Shown: positions 1-7,557, numbered from the stretch's first letter. The stretch is 13,951 nt of DNA from Alkalibacterium sp046484155 (GCF_046484155.1 NZ_JAWOBT010000011.1:1-13951); one strand, 5' to 3'. Notes: generated from the letters alone by a model not told the origin. Numbers and translations: made by a program.

Positions 1-1247
1 GTTGAAAATTTCAGGAAATAGGTAATGGTTCCCAAATTGATCAGGTTGAGTCCAAATTGAACGAGTGCGTCGTCGGTGCCGTAAGCAATGAGATATTTTG
101 AGACACTGCCGTTAAAGAACGGCGCACCGGTGGCGCCCAGGACGCCAAAGAGGATTGCAAAACCGACGAGCGGCATGGCTCTCAACACGCCTCGGATATC
201 TCGGATGTCTCGGGTGCCGTAGTAATGGTATACGGTCCCGGCAGCCAGGAACAAGGTCGATTTGAACAACGCGTGACTGACGATATGGAACAGCGATCCC
301 CAGTAGGCTTTTTCTGCTCCCATCGATAAGCCGATCATGATGAGACCGATTTGAGAAACGGTGGAATAAGCCAGGATCATCTTGATGTCGTTCTGACCCA
401 GGGCCATGATGAACCCGAAGATCGAGGTCGCAAAACCGATGACCAGAAAGAGTTCCTGTATATCGATCACCGCTTCAAACATGGTTGTGAAGCGGATAAA
501 CATGTAGACGCCGGTTTTAATGTACAGTCCACTCAAGATAGCTGAAACGACTGGGGGCGCACTGGGTGTCCCGTGGGCTTTAGGCAGCCAGCTGAAAAGC
601 GGCACGACGGCCGTTTTCAGACTCAAGGTCGTCATCATGAACGCGAAAGCCAGAAAGACCGACCGCGGATCCTCGACTTCATGCAGGGCCTCTCCGATCG
701 CATTCATATCCAGCAACCCAGTCGTGCGGTAAAGCATGGCGATGCCAAACAGTAAGAAAGCTGTACCGATAACGTTGACGAAGAAATAGATCATGCCGTC
801 GTAGATCGCCTGTTTCTCTTTGTTGATCATGATCAGAATCGACACGGTGACCGTTGACACTTCAAGTAAAACATATAAATTGAATAAATCGGTACTGAGG
901 AACAAGCCTGTTATGAGCGCCTGCAGCACCAGGAACAAGAAGCCGAAGGTCGTCGTGAAGTAGACTTTATGGTACGCATAGATCATCATCATCAAGAAAA
1001 TCGCTGCCGTGAGTAGGATGAAAACGGATGAAATGGTATCGGCCATCAGCGTAATGGCCAAGCCTGCCGGTACCCGTGACATATAATTGAAAATCGTGTC
1101 GTTGGCCCGTACGTCTATGAAGATATGTAAGGCGTAAAGAAGCAGCGCGATCTGTATCAGGATGGTAAGCAAACGGGTATCCTTATCTTTGAAGAACAGG
1201 GTCAAAACACCAGCCAGGATCGGACCAACAATGAGTAAGTACAGCAA
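1..1247 (-). CDS. Second MrpD-like cation/proton antiporter subunit (partial, C-terminus beyond window)
   Basis: About 415 residues are visible before the left edge; the family is usually near 500, so the end is missing. It is a polytopic membrane protein of the proton-conducting transporter family (MrpA/MrpD, complex I NuoL/M/N). Diagnostic stretches seen by translating the minus strand are STDLFNLYVLLEVSTVTVSI with the TM5 glutamate at about residue 129, FSWLPKAHGTPSAPPVVSA with the key lysine, and GAPFFNGSVSKYLIAYG. It is clearly paralogous to the upstream mrpD, with several nearly identical blocks. The start is inferred to be TTG at 1247: an in-frame TGA lies two codons upstream (1253-1251), no ATG is available in this frame nearby, and a GAAGGG ribosome binding site is suitably spaced. 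It should form an ion-translocating channel of the Mrp complex. It could be called MrpA-like, but the MrpA C-terminal modules are encoded elsewhere in this operon. Confidence 0.9.
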   Translation of the reverse strand, partial: MLYLLIVGPILAGVLTLFFKDKDTRLLTILIQIALLLYALHIFIDVRANDTIFNYMSRVPAGLAITLMADTISSVFILLTAAIFLMMMIYAYHKVYFTTTFGFLFLVLQALITGLFLSTDLFNLYVLLEVSTVTVSILIMINKEKQAIYDGMIYFFVNVIGTAFLLFGIAMLYRTTGLLDMNAIGEALHEVEDPRSVFLAFAFMMTTLSLKTAVVPLFSWLPKAHGTPSAPPVVSAILSGLYIKTGVYMFIRFTTMFEAVIDIQELFLVIGFATSIFGFIMALGQNDIKMILAYSTVSQIGLIMIGLSMGAEKAYWGSLFHIVSHALFKSTLFLAAGTVYHYYGTRDIRDIRGVLRAMPLVGFAILFGVLGATGAPFFNGSVSKYLIAYGTDDALVQFGLNLINLGTITYFLKFS

Positions 1248-1271
1248 CGATCATCCCTTCTTTCATATATC

Positions 1272-1442
1272 TCAAATGAAAAGTGTCATGTAAGTGATCA
1301 GGGCAATGCGTCTGAATAAATAGGTCGTATAGATGACCATGCCCAGCTGAACAGCTAAAATGATCCTCCGTGAATCTCTATCAAAATACATGATAGTGAT
1401 GATAGCTAAGACGATAGGAATGAGTATCAGCCAGTATAGCAT
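1272..1442 (-). CDS. Small membrane protein resembling the N-terminus of an MrpD-like antiporter (remnant or mini-subunit)
   Basis: This 56-residue reading frame begins MLYWLILIPIVLAIITIM and has two hydrophobic segments. The ATG at 1442 is preceded by AGAAGG at good spacing; a longer frame from 1511 has a polar, unlikely N-terminus. Lined up without gaps against the first 43 residues of the next gene, about 13 positions are identical (including P9, D21, D23, R25, Q32, Y38, F43) and most others are conservative. It therefore looks like the first one or two helices of an MrpD/NuoL-type subunit, ending in a basic-hydrophobic tail and a stop. It lies 24 bases upstream of the second antiporter gene. 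Either it is what remains of a third antiporter copy after deletion, or it is a small subunit comparable to the tiny MbhI-type subunits of archaeal complexes. Function is unknown. Confidence 0.55.
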   Translation of the reverse strand: MLYWLILIPIVLAIITIMYFDRDSRRIILAVQLGMVIYTTYLFRRIALITYMTLFI

Positions 1443-1511
1443 CGCAACCTTCTGTTTTTGAGTATGAAAAAAGTGAGAAACGCTGGTTCTTCCATTCTGT
1501 GACTTTTTCAT

Positions 1512-1632
1512 TAAAGAGTTCCTACAAACGGTTTAATTGAAGCCATCGTGCGTGTCAGCCTGTTGCCAGGGTAACAGTGCTTGAATGTGGATGAATCAGC
1601 ACGTCTCTCACCGGGTGGTTCAAAGATTCCTA
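1512..1632 (-). other. Unusually long intergenic gap inside the Mrp operon
   Basis: Between the mrpD stop (1633) and the small ORF, the operon has its only long spacer (about 190 bases to the ATG at 1442). It includes a short inverted repeat, CTGTTGC...GTAACAG at about 1560-1576 with one G-T pair. There is no T-run, so a terminator is not supported. No antiporter-like peptide was recognised here. The spacer may be the scar of a deletion or an internal control region; this is inference. Confidence 0.3.
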
Positions 1633-3228
1633 TTATAGAACGAAAGTTAAGAACAGGACGATCGTGATGAAGTACCCTACCATCGCAGTAATGATGGCGT
1701 TAAAGGTCAATTCGATATGACCGATCCGCTGAATAAATCCCCCGTGTTTGATAATGCCATTATAGAAGCCGATCCCCGCTACGATCATCAAGGCATAAAC
1801 GACCCCTTTCTGGAAATATTCTTCCGCATTCACCTGCAGTTCAAAGCCGAACAAAAATTCTGTCAGGACTTCACCAAACATCCCGGTCAGCAGCGACGTC
1901 ACGCCCAGGAGCAGGGCCGCACTTACCGCAAAAATATCGGATTTCACGCGGATCCCTTTGGTGTTTTCACCAAAGAGCATGGTCGCATATTTAACAAAAG
2001 ACATCGTCGTCCCCAAGTTGATGATATTGAGTAAAATCGTTGTGCCATAATCATGCGAGCCGTGAGCAATCATATATTTGGAGATGCTGCCGTTAAAGAA
2101 TGGCGCCCCAGTGATCCCAAGCATGGCAAAAGTGGTGGCGATCGCGACCCAGGGCATCCGTTTGAAAAGGCCCCTGATTTCATAGACATCTCGGGTGCCG
2201 TATTCATGATAGATCATGCCGGCCGTCAGGAACAAGGTGGATTTAAAGATCGCATGATTGAAGATGTGATACACTGCACCCCAGAAGGCATAATCGGAAG
2301 CCATGTTCAACCCGACCATGATGAGCCCGACCTGGGATACCGTGTGATAAGCAAGGATCAATTTGATGTCGTGCTGTCCTAAGGCCATGATAAAGCCCAC
2401 GACAGACGTGATGAAACCGATCCAGAAAAAGAACTGGTGCATATCGATGACGGGCGAATACATCTCGTTGAAACGAATAAACAAGTATACCCCACTCTTG
2501 ATATATAACCCGCTCAAAACGGCAGATACGACCGGGGGTGCACTGGGTGTCCCGTGAGCTTTAGGCAACCAGCTGAAGAGTGGTGTGACCGCCGTTTTCA
2601 AGGAGACCGTCACCATCATCAAGCCGTAAGGTAAAATCATGGCTTTGGGACTGTCGAGCAACGTCATGGCTTCACTGATCGCACGCATGTCGAGCAGACC
2701 GAACGTACGGTAGATCATCCCCGTTCCAAACAGCAGGAAGGACGATCCGATAATGTTGACGAAGAAGTAGATCATCCCGTCGTAGATCGCTTGTTTTTCT
2801 TTGTTGATCATGATCAGAATCGCAACCACCACAGTCGACACTTCTAAAAAGACAAAGATGTTGAAGAGGTCACTTGATAAATAAAGGCCCATCATCAAGC
2901 CTTCCAGGACCATAAACAGAAAGAAAAACTTGGAAACAAAGTATGCCGCATTCACCGAATAAATCAAAAAGGCAATGTAAATGATGGCAGTCATCATGAC
3001 CATAAAGATGGAGATAGGATCGGCATACAAGCTCAGCGCGATACCATCGGTGTAGCCTCCGGTGTTCCAGATAATCGGCCCCGATTCTTTGACAACTAAA
3101 AACTGGCTGAAAGCATAAGCCGCATAACCGATCTGGAATAAAAAGAGCAAAGGTTTTGCCCAATGATCACGTATGATGTACGCGATCAACCCGACGATTA
3201 TCGGCGCTAATACGAAGACTCCTAACAC
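1633..3228 (-). CDS. mrpD: Mrp/Mnh Na+/H+ antiporter subunit D
   Basis: A 531-residue polytopic membrane protein of the proton-conducting transporter family, full length for MrpD. Visible signatures are the TM5 glutamate E129 in NIFVFLEVSTVVVAI, the TM7/TM8 lysine region at about 210-235 (SLKTAVTPLFSWLPKAH followed by GTPSAPPVVSA), K244 in LYIKSGVY, and TGAPFFNGSISKYMIAHG. By analogy with complex I antiporter-like subunits these residues carry protons through the membrane in exchange for Na+. The start is GTG at 3228, which overlaps the TAG stop of mrpC by one base (TAGTG), a sign of translational coupling; AAGGAAG lies upstream. Blocks are nearly identical to the second antiporter gene at 1-1247, indicating tandem duplication. 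Confidence 0.95.
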   Translation of the reverse strand: MLGVFVLAPIIVGLIAYIIRDHWAKPLLFLFQIGYAAYAFSQFLVVKESGPIIWNTGGYTDGIALSLYADPISIFMVMMTAIIYIAFLIYSVNAAYFVSKFFFLFMVLEGLMMGLYLSSDLFNIFVFLEVSTVVVAILIMINKEKQAIYDGMIYFFVNIIGSSFLLFGTGMIYRTFGLLDMRAISEAMTLLDSPKAMILPYGLMMVTVSLKTAVTPLFSWLPKAHGTPSAPPVVSAVLSGLYIKSGVYLFIRFNEMYSPVIDMHQFFFWIGFITSVVGFIMALGQHDIKLILAYHTVSQVGLIMVGLNMASDYAFWGAVYHIFNHAIFKSTLFLTAGMIYHEYGTRDVYEIRGLFKRMPWVAIATTFAMLGITGAPFFNGSISKYMIAHGSHDYGTTILLNIINLGTTMSFVKYATMLFGENTKGIRVKSDIFAVSAALLLGVTSLLTGMFGEVLTEFLFGFELQVNAEEYFQKGVVYALMIVAGIGFYNGIIKHGGFIQRIGHIELTFNAIITAMVGYFITIVLFLTFVL

Positions 3229-3578
3229 TAGTGCCCACTTCCTTGCTGATTTCTGTTTCTTGACCAGTGTGTGATCCCGTGTTTCTGTTTGTAGTGCATG
3301 AACATGGTCAAGGAAATCGCTGTGACCCCTATCCCGATAACGATCGCCGTGATCATCAAGGTAGAGGGGACAGGATCGGCAAAGGCGGCCTTTTGTGCCT
3401 GGCCGATCGGAGGAACACTGCCCGTCGTATAATTGATTGTGATGTAAAATAAGTAAATGCCGGATTCCATGATGGACATGGACATGATCGTTTTAATGAT
3501 CGTTTTCTTCGTCATCAGGCCGAACAGACCAATGAAGAACAAAAGAATCCCAACGATCTCTCCAGTGAGAAAATCCAT
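3228..3578 (-). CDS. mrpC: Mrp/Mnh Na+/H+ antiporter subunit C (NuoK-like)
   Basis: A 116-residue protein beginning MDFLTGEIVGILLFFIGLFG with three predicted membrane helices. It belongs to the MrpC/NuoK family, a small subunit packing beside the antiporter-like subunit MrpD. The start at 3578 is chosen because a perfect AGGAGG lies about nine bases upstream. A longer frame from 3611 would add eleven mostly basic residues, place the ribosome binding site inside the gene, and exceed the usual family length of about 113-115. The stop overlaps the mrpD start by one base. Confidence 0.92.
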   Translation of the reverse strand: MDFLTGEIVGILLFFIGLFGLMTKKTIIKTIMSMSIMESGIYLFYITINYTTGSVPPIGQAQKAAFADPVPSTLMITAIVIGIGVTAISLTMFMHYKQKHGITHWSRNRNQQGSGH

Positions 3579-3628
3579 TGGTTTCAACCTCCTCTTTTTG
3601 AAATGATTCACATGACCGTCTCGTTTCT

Positions 3629-4327
3629 TTAAAGTCCTTCATAGAATACGAATCGGTAGAAAATGATACTCAGACCGGAGAACACCTTTAACCCGATCAG
3701 TGAGTTCATGGCGATCATGTAAATTTGGTGCGATAACACGGTGTCTGCCGGCTGGATCTGCATGAACACGTATAACACGGGCGTGATCACGATCGCCAGG
3801 AACAAGAATTTCTCTAACTTCTCCAGCACATCCAGATCCAAGTCGAAGTTCGGATAGACCAAGTAACGCGTGATCAGTGCGGTAGCTAAAATGGCTCCGC
3901 CCTGGAACCCGCCGCCTGGTGAGACGTGTCCGTTGATAATGATGTACAGACCGATAAGCAACACGAACGGATAAATAATGCCGACCATTCGAATAACGAT
4001 TTCCGAGTTGTCCTTCCGGTTCAAGTCATCTTCTTCAAACTGATATTTTTCCGCGTGTTTATTTGCCCAGGACACGTTGATGACTTCCATGACCGATACC
4101 ATCAGCATCAAGGCTTCAAACAAGGTATCGAATACACGGTAATTCAGGTAAATCGCTGCTACTGCGTTTTGGGCACCTGTTTCTTCAAAAAAATCGGCCG
4201 TAAAGTAATCCATCAAGGGCGTGTCGATCTGTTCTGAGTGATTCAAAAATAAAAAGATGACGACAAAAGCGCCGCTAATGGTAAATAAAATACGCATAAG
4301 ATATATGGTTTTATTTGTCTCTTTCAT
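3629..4327 (-). CDS. mrpB: MrpB with an N-terminal MbhE-like (MrpA C-terminal) segment
   Basis: A 232-residue membrane protein, longer than a standalone MrpB (about 140). Residues about 110-232 are the MnhB domain, with the diagnostic GHVSPGGGFQGG at 133-144. Residues about 1-85 carry a helix, then NAVAAIYLNYRVFDTLFEAL at about 54-73. This matches the end of canonical MrpA and archaeal MbhE (an asparagine-rich start leading to FDT-x-x-E before a helix). The linker 86-110 is charged. The gene overlaps the preceding DUF4040 gene by 17 bases, so the two are probably translationally coupled. It completes the modules missing because there is no giant MrpA in this operon. Assignment of the C-terminal half is secure; the MbhE identity of the N-terminal half rests on motif resemblance. 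Confidence 0.9.
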   Translation of the reverse strand: MKETNKTIYLMRILFTISGAFVVIFLFLNHSEQIDTPLMDYFTADFFEETGAQNAVAAIYLNYRVFDTLFEALMLMVSVMEVINVSWANKHAEKYQFEEDDLNRKDNSEIVIRMVGIIYPFVLLIGLYIIINGHVSPGGGFQGGAILATALITRYLVYPNFDLDLDVLEKLEKFLFLAIVITPVLYVFMQIQPADTVLSHQIYMIAMNSLIGLKVFSGLSIIFYRFVFYEGL

Positions 4328-4874
4328 TGTTGGTCACCTCATCTGTGTAGATAACACGGATATCGGAAATGTCCCTGATGATTTCATCCATGTTGGCAAT
4401 GATATCCTGGAAGACATGATCGGTTGATTCACCGTATAGATAAGTCAGTTTCCCTTTACGTTGAATATAAACATCGTGACTGTCTTCGCGCATGATTTGT
4501 TCGATCGGATGATTGGTATAGGCCAGCTGCGGTTCGATTTCTTCCGTACGTTCCAGGAATAATTCCAACGGACGCACCACGTTATCCATGATTTCATTGA
4601 TGCTCTTGTCATCGAACACGTCTACATCTTCATTCACATAGCATATGTCGTATACCGATATTTTTTTCGTCGCAACCAGATACATCACCGTGGATAAGCC
4701 TACCCCGATCGCCGCTTCAGCTAAAGCAACGTCCGGTGCATTGAAATGCAGATAAGTCACGGCCATAAGCAATGAAAAAACACCTAAATAAATAACTGAG
4801 CGTTTAATGTTATCAGAAAAGACGGAGAAGCTGGCAAAAACAAGTAAAGCAATGAGTAAAAATGCTTGAAACAT
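4311..4874 (-). CDS. MbhD-like (DUF4040) antiporter subunit with a long soluble tail
   Basis: Residues 1-70 form three hydrophobic helices with the sequence NAPDVALAEAAIGVGLSTV (about 45-63). This is the DUF4040/MbhD signature otherwise found near the C-terminus of MrpA. It probably lies in the membrane next to MrpG/MrpF and contributes to the ion path. Residues about 72-187 form a charged, acidic tail without membrane helices, probably cytoplasmic by position, and not recognised by me. It includes VYIQRKGKLTYLYGESTDHV. The tail more than doubles the length of the core module. GGAGAGG precedes the ATG at 4874, five bases after the mrpG stop. The 3' end overlaps the start of mrpB. Confidence 0.88.
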   Translation of the reverse strand: MFQAFLLIALLVFASFSVFSDNIKRSVIYLGVFSLLMAVTYLHFNAPDVALAEAAIGVGLSTVMYLVATKKISVYDICYVNEDVDVFDDKSINEIMDNVVRPLELFLERTEEIEPQLAYTNHPIEQIMREDSHDVYIQRKGKLTYLYGESTDHVFQDIIANMDEIIRDISDIRVIYTDEVTNNERDK

Positions 4875-4879
4875 ACTTA

Positions 4880-5188
4880 TTACCTCTCCTTCTTGATGCG
4901 ATACCCACTGAGATGGGCTGATCGTGTGATCGCATGCGTCGCGATCGGGTTAGTTACAACGTATAGAGCCAAAACCAGGATCAATTTACCCGTGAAAAAG
5001 TCAAAGCCATGTTTTATTATCAGGCCAAGCATGATGGTGATAAAACCGACGGTATCAACTTTTGCTGAAACGAGGATGCGGGAAAAATAGTCATTAAATC
5101 GGTAAATGCCGAATACACCGAGTGTCATAAAAATGAGGCCAATGATGATGATGAAATTAGCAGTCCATTCTAATAGTTGAGCCATCAT
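4880..5188 (-). CDS. mrpG: Mrp/Mnh Na+/H+ antiporter subunit G
   Basis: A 102-residue protein with three predicted helices and the MrpG/PhaG features GLIFMTLGVFGIYRFNDYFS and TNPIATHAITRSAH near the end. It is a small structural subunit of the Mrp complex. The ATG at 5188 overlaps the mrpF stop (ATGA), with GAGGAG upstream. The next codon is also ATG (5185), at slightly better spacing from the ribosome binding site, so the N-terminus may be one residue shorter. Confidence 0.93.
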   Translation of the reverse strand: MMAQLLEWTANFIIIIGLIFMTLGVFGIYRFNDYFSRILVSAKVDTVGFITIMLGLIIKHGFDFFTGKLILVLALYVVTNPIATHAITRSAHLSGYRIKKER

Positions 5189-5445
5189 ATATCTCCTCTT
5201 CTTTCAATAAATCGTGATAGCATGATCGTGCCGATGAACCCTAACACGCCATAAATCAGTCCGACGTCGACCATGTATGATCGGTCGATGATAATTCCAA
5301 TTAAAACAGCCATAACGATGACTTTGGATGAAAAGAGCGTAAAACCGAGCAGACGGTCCCAAATGGTCGGGCCGATCAAGACTCTCACCAATCCAAATAC
5401 GGATAAAGCTGCCACGATGGCCAATACCACTTCATCAAAATTCAT
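5185..5445 (-). CDS. mrpF: Mrp/Mnh Na+/H+ antiporter subunit F
   Basis: An 86-residue, three-helix protein with the MrpF signature RVLIGPTIWDRLLGFTLFSS (about 21-40) and VDVGLIYGVLGFIGTI. MrpF is a required small subunit in the core of Mrp antiporters. The ATG at 5445 follows GGGGAG. The gene begins about 35 bases after the mrpE stop and overlaps mrpG by four bases. Confidence 0.93.
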   Translation of the reverse strand: MNFDEVVLAIVAALSVFGLVRVLIGPTIWDRLLGFTLFSSKVIVMAVLIGIIIDRSYMVDVGLIYGVLGFIGTIMLSRFIERRGDI

Positions 5446-5480
5446 GAACTCCCCTACTTTCTATTGATCGAAGCTATTCC

Positions 5481-6011
5481 TCATGCTTTACCGTCGATTT
5501 TCTCTTGATAACGTAACAGGATCGCTTCGAGTTTTAGTGGAATAACGTCGCGTGCATCCTCATCCCTAGCAGGTGCGTTTAAGGCAAGCACGCGTAGATG
5601 ACTGCCTTTTTTTTCAACGGTCACCGTACCAGGCGTCAACGTGATCGAATTGGCCAAGATATCGATCAATAATTCGTCCGTTAACCTGGTCTCGCAGTTA
5701 ATGATCTGGACGTCTGCTTTACCGGTCAGGATGTTAGGAATCACCTCGATACCGGCCATAATGATTTCAAGCAATAAACGCAAAGCATATTTGGATAAGG
5801 TAAACAAACCGATCATATAGGAATGTTCGTAATTCCCTTTGAGTAGAAACCGATCTGTAAATAACACCACCAAAATCGCCATGAAGAGGCCGACTAAAAA
5901 CGTGAGGATAGAGAAGCGCTCGAATAGAACTACCCATACAATGGATAAAACAATAATGACTTCTTTATTTTGTACGAGATCTTCCCATATAGTTTTTATA
6001 TACGTTTTCAC
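5481..6011 (-). CDS. mrpE: Mrp/Mnh Na+/H+ antiporter subunit E; first gene of the operon
   Basis: A 176-residue protein with two or three N-terminal helices (about 17-54 and 64-95) and a cytoplasmic C-terminal domain carrying the hallmark NSITLTPGTVTV at 121-132. MrpE supports assembly and full activity of the antiporter complex. The start is GTG at 6011, preceded by GGAAGGGAAG; no better ATG is available. A 380-base leader without genes lies upstream. In canonical mrp operons mrpE is fifth; here it is first, as in archaeal Mrp/MBH clusters. Confidence 0.93.
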   Translation of the reverse strand: MKTYIKTIWEDLVQNKEVIIVLSIVWVVLFERFSILTFLVGLFMAILVVLFTDRFLLKGNYEHSYMIGLFTLSKYALRLLLEIIMAGIEVIPNILTGKADVQIINCETRLTDELLIDILANSITLTPGTVTVEKKGSHLRVLALNAPARDEDARDVIPLKLEAILLRYQEKIDGKA

Positions 6012-6151
6012 AAAAACACTTCCCTTCCGACAGGAGTACCCAACATCTATCTCAAGGCGAGACGATGAGCGAGTTTATATTTCGGCTTTCAACTGTGCTT
6101 CGATCGATGTGTTTGCCATTTCTTATGCGAGCTGTATTGCAATCAAGCGCT

Positions 6152-6169
6152 AATGAAAGTGATTTCATT
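6152..6169. promoter_or_regulatory. Perfect dyad in the mrp leader (AATGAAA-N4-TTTCATT)
   Basis: Seven-base arms are separated by GTGA and match perfectly. The site lies about 140-160 bases before mrpE and probably downstream of the transcription start. It could be an operator for a regulator of the antiporter operon or a small hairpin in the leader. Function is inferred only from symmetry and position. Confidence 0.3.
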
Positions 6170-6210
6170 CGGAAAAAATGTTAATTTCATTTTAAATTCA
6201 ACCGTCATTC

Positions 6211-6239
6211 TGTATATTTAATAGTTTAGCAAAAATCAG
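6211..6239 (-). promoter_or_regulatory. Weak candidate sigma-A promoter for the Mrp operon
   Basis: On the minus strand a TATACA -10 (6216-6211) is preceded by 17 bases and CTGATT (6239-6234), which matches the -35 consensus poorly. It is the best candidate I found in an AT-rich stretch, giving a leader of roughly 190 bases. Confidence 0.28.
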
Positions 6240-6393
6240 CCAATTAAAGTACCATTATCTATTATTAATCAGCGAAAAAAACTCCAGATTCGTTGTCAGC
6301 ACAACCTGCCCTATCAGAAACAGCTACGGATGTGACAACCTGAACGGCGAGCCTGCGTTTTGAAACACGTTTATGAAAATTATCTGGAAACAC

Positions 6394-6425
6394 AAAAAAG
6401 GCTGGGACTTTTGTCCCAGCCTTTT
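6394..6425 (-). terminator. Intrinsic terminator after the pseudouridine synthase gene
   Basis: The stem GGCTGGGAC/GTCCCAGCC has a four-base loop and is flanked by an A-run and a T-run. On the minus strand it is followed by six T. It lies about 60 bases past the stop at 6483. It also has TTTT on the plus side, so it could work in both directions. Confidence 0.9.
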
Positions 6426-6482
6426 AAAATGATATTGAAATGGTAGATGATCAGGAACCTATTTACGTACTTGTCAGTCTTG

Positions 6483-7430
6483 TTATTTCACTCTCTTAAG
6501 AAAGGACGTTGGGACTTCTGAGGTATAGCGGACCAGTTTATTCGTGCCTGGATGAACCAGGACAAGTGTTGTCGCATGCAGGCCTAACCGTTTGATCGGA
6601 TTGGTATCTGCATCGTACAGTTTATCGCCAGCAATTGGATGACCGATATCCTTTAAATGAACACGGATCTGATGCTTACGGCCTGTTTCCAGTTCCACTT
6701 CTAAAAGTGAATAATTTTCGTTACCCAGTACTTTTCTGTAATGAGTCACTGAGAATTTTCCACCGTTGTCTTCAGGGTTGGAATACATTTTTATGCCTTT
6801 ACTTTCCGACAGCCAAGATGAAATTTCGCCCTGGTCTTTTTCTACGTTGCCTTCTGCTAACGCTGTATAGATACGTTCTTTAACCGTATTCTTCCAGTCT
6901 TTCTGTAAAGCTTCTTTTATTTCTTCTGATTTTGCATACAACATGACACCGGATGTATCCCGGTCCAGACGATGAACGACAAAAATCTTGTTTTCCGGAT
7001 TCTCTTTTTTAACGTAATCACTCAACTGATGATAGGCAGTCGGCTCAGTGGGATCTCCAGCTGAGATAGATAATAGTCCAGCTTCTTTATTGATCACAAT
7101 AATGTCTCTATCCTCATGCAGGATCGATAAACCTTCCAGTTCTGACATTTTCTTGGATTCCTTGTTACTTAATATACTGACAACTTGTCCCGGTTTTAAC
7201 GGATGATCGTGTTTGGTGACTTCCTCTCCGTCTACCGAAACCTGTCCGCGGGTTAATACTGACTTGACAGAATTACGACTCTTATTGGTTATGATAGTCA
7301 GTAAAAAAGGCAGCAGTGTCGTTTCTTCTTCTACCGTGTGGTTTACGATCCCTCTTTTATCGGATTGGGTCGTTCCCTGGCGAAGGTTTTTATTTTTTTT
7401 CTTAGAATGGGGATTTTGCTGTTTATTCAT
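6483..7430 (-). CDS. RluA-family RNA pseudouridine synthase
   Basis: A 315-residue enzyme that isomerises uridine to pseudouridine in RNA. An N-terminal basic segment (1-30) precedes an S4 RNA-binding domain (about 36-85, with SRNSVKSVLTRGQVSVDGEE). The catalytic domain has HRLDRDTSGVMLYAKS at 153-168, where D156 is the expected catalytic aspartate, and GRKHQIRVHLKDIGHPIAGD towards the end. Length and layout fit the RluD/YjbO/YlyB-type group, but I cannot tell which uridine or which RNA it modifies. The ATG at 7430 has TAGGAG about ten bases upstream. It is monocistronic: its own terminator lies downstream and a terminator for the preceding gene lies upstream. Confidence 0.92.
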   Translation of the reverse strand: MNKQQNPHSKKKNKNLRQGTTQSDKRGIVNHTVEEETTLLPFLLTIITNKSRNSVKSVLTRGQVSVDGEEVTKHDHPLKPGQVVSILSNKESKKMSELEGLSILHEDRDIIVINKEAGLLSISAGDPTEPTAYHQLSDYVKKENPENKIFVVHRLDRDTSGVMLYAKSEEIKEALQKDWKNTVKERIYTALAEGNVEKDQGEISSWLSESKGIKMYSNPEDNGGKFSVTHYRKVLGNENYSLLEVELETGRKHQIRVHLKDIGHPIAGDKLYDADTNPIKRLGLHATTLVLVHPGTNKLVRYTSEVPTSFLKRVK

Positions 7431-7464
7431 TAATAATCACTCCTATAATTGTTGACTCCTATGT

Positions 7465-7470
7465 AGTATA
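7465..7470 (-). promoter_or_regulatory. -10 element upstream of the pseudouridine synthase
   Basis: TATACT on the minus strand sits 35 bases before the start codon. The -35 region (ATTATT at 17 bases) is a poor match, so the promoter assignment is tentative. Confidence 0.4.
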
Positions 7471-7557
7471 ACAGAAAATCAGGCTAAAATAATCGTTTAA
7501 TCTATTTGATGCACTTTATCCCTGGCAAGTTTAAAAACTGAATAAAGAATGAAAACA

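Larger units (their letters stand above)
6012..6392 (-). other. Leader/intergenic region upstream of the Mrp operon
   Basis: No gene is supported here. The half distal to mrpE (about 6170-6260) is AT-rich and holds the best promoter candidate. A perfect dyad sits at 6152-6169, and GTTGT-CAGC-ACAAC forms a small hairpin near 6292-6305. No known riboswitch core was recognised. Confidence 0.5.

Noticed and set aside
1717..2557. Plus-strand frames opposite mrpD
   Set aside because: They are shadows of a strongly supported membrane protein gene on the other strand.
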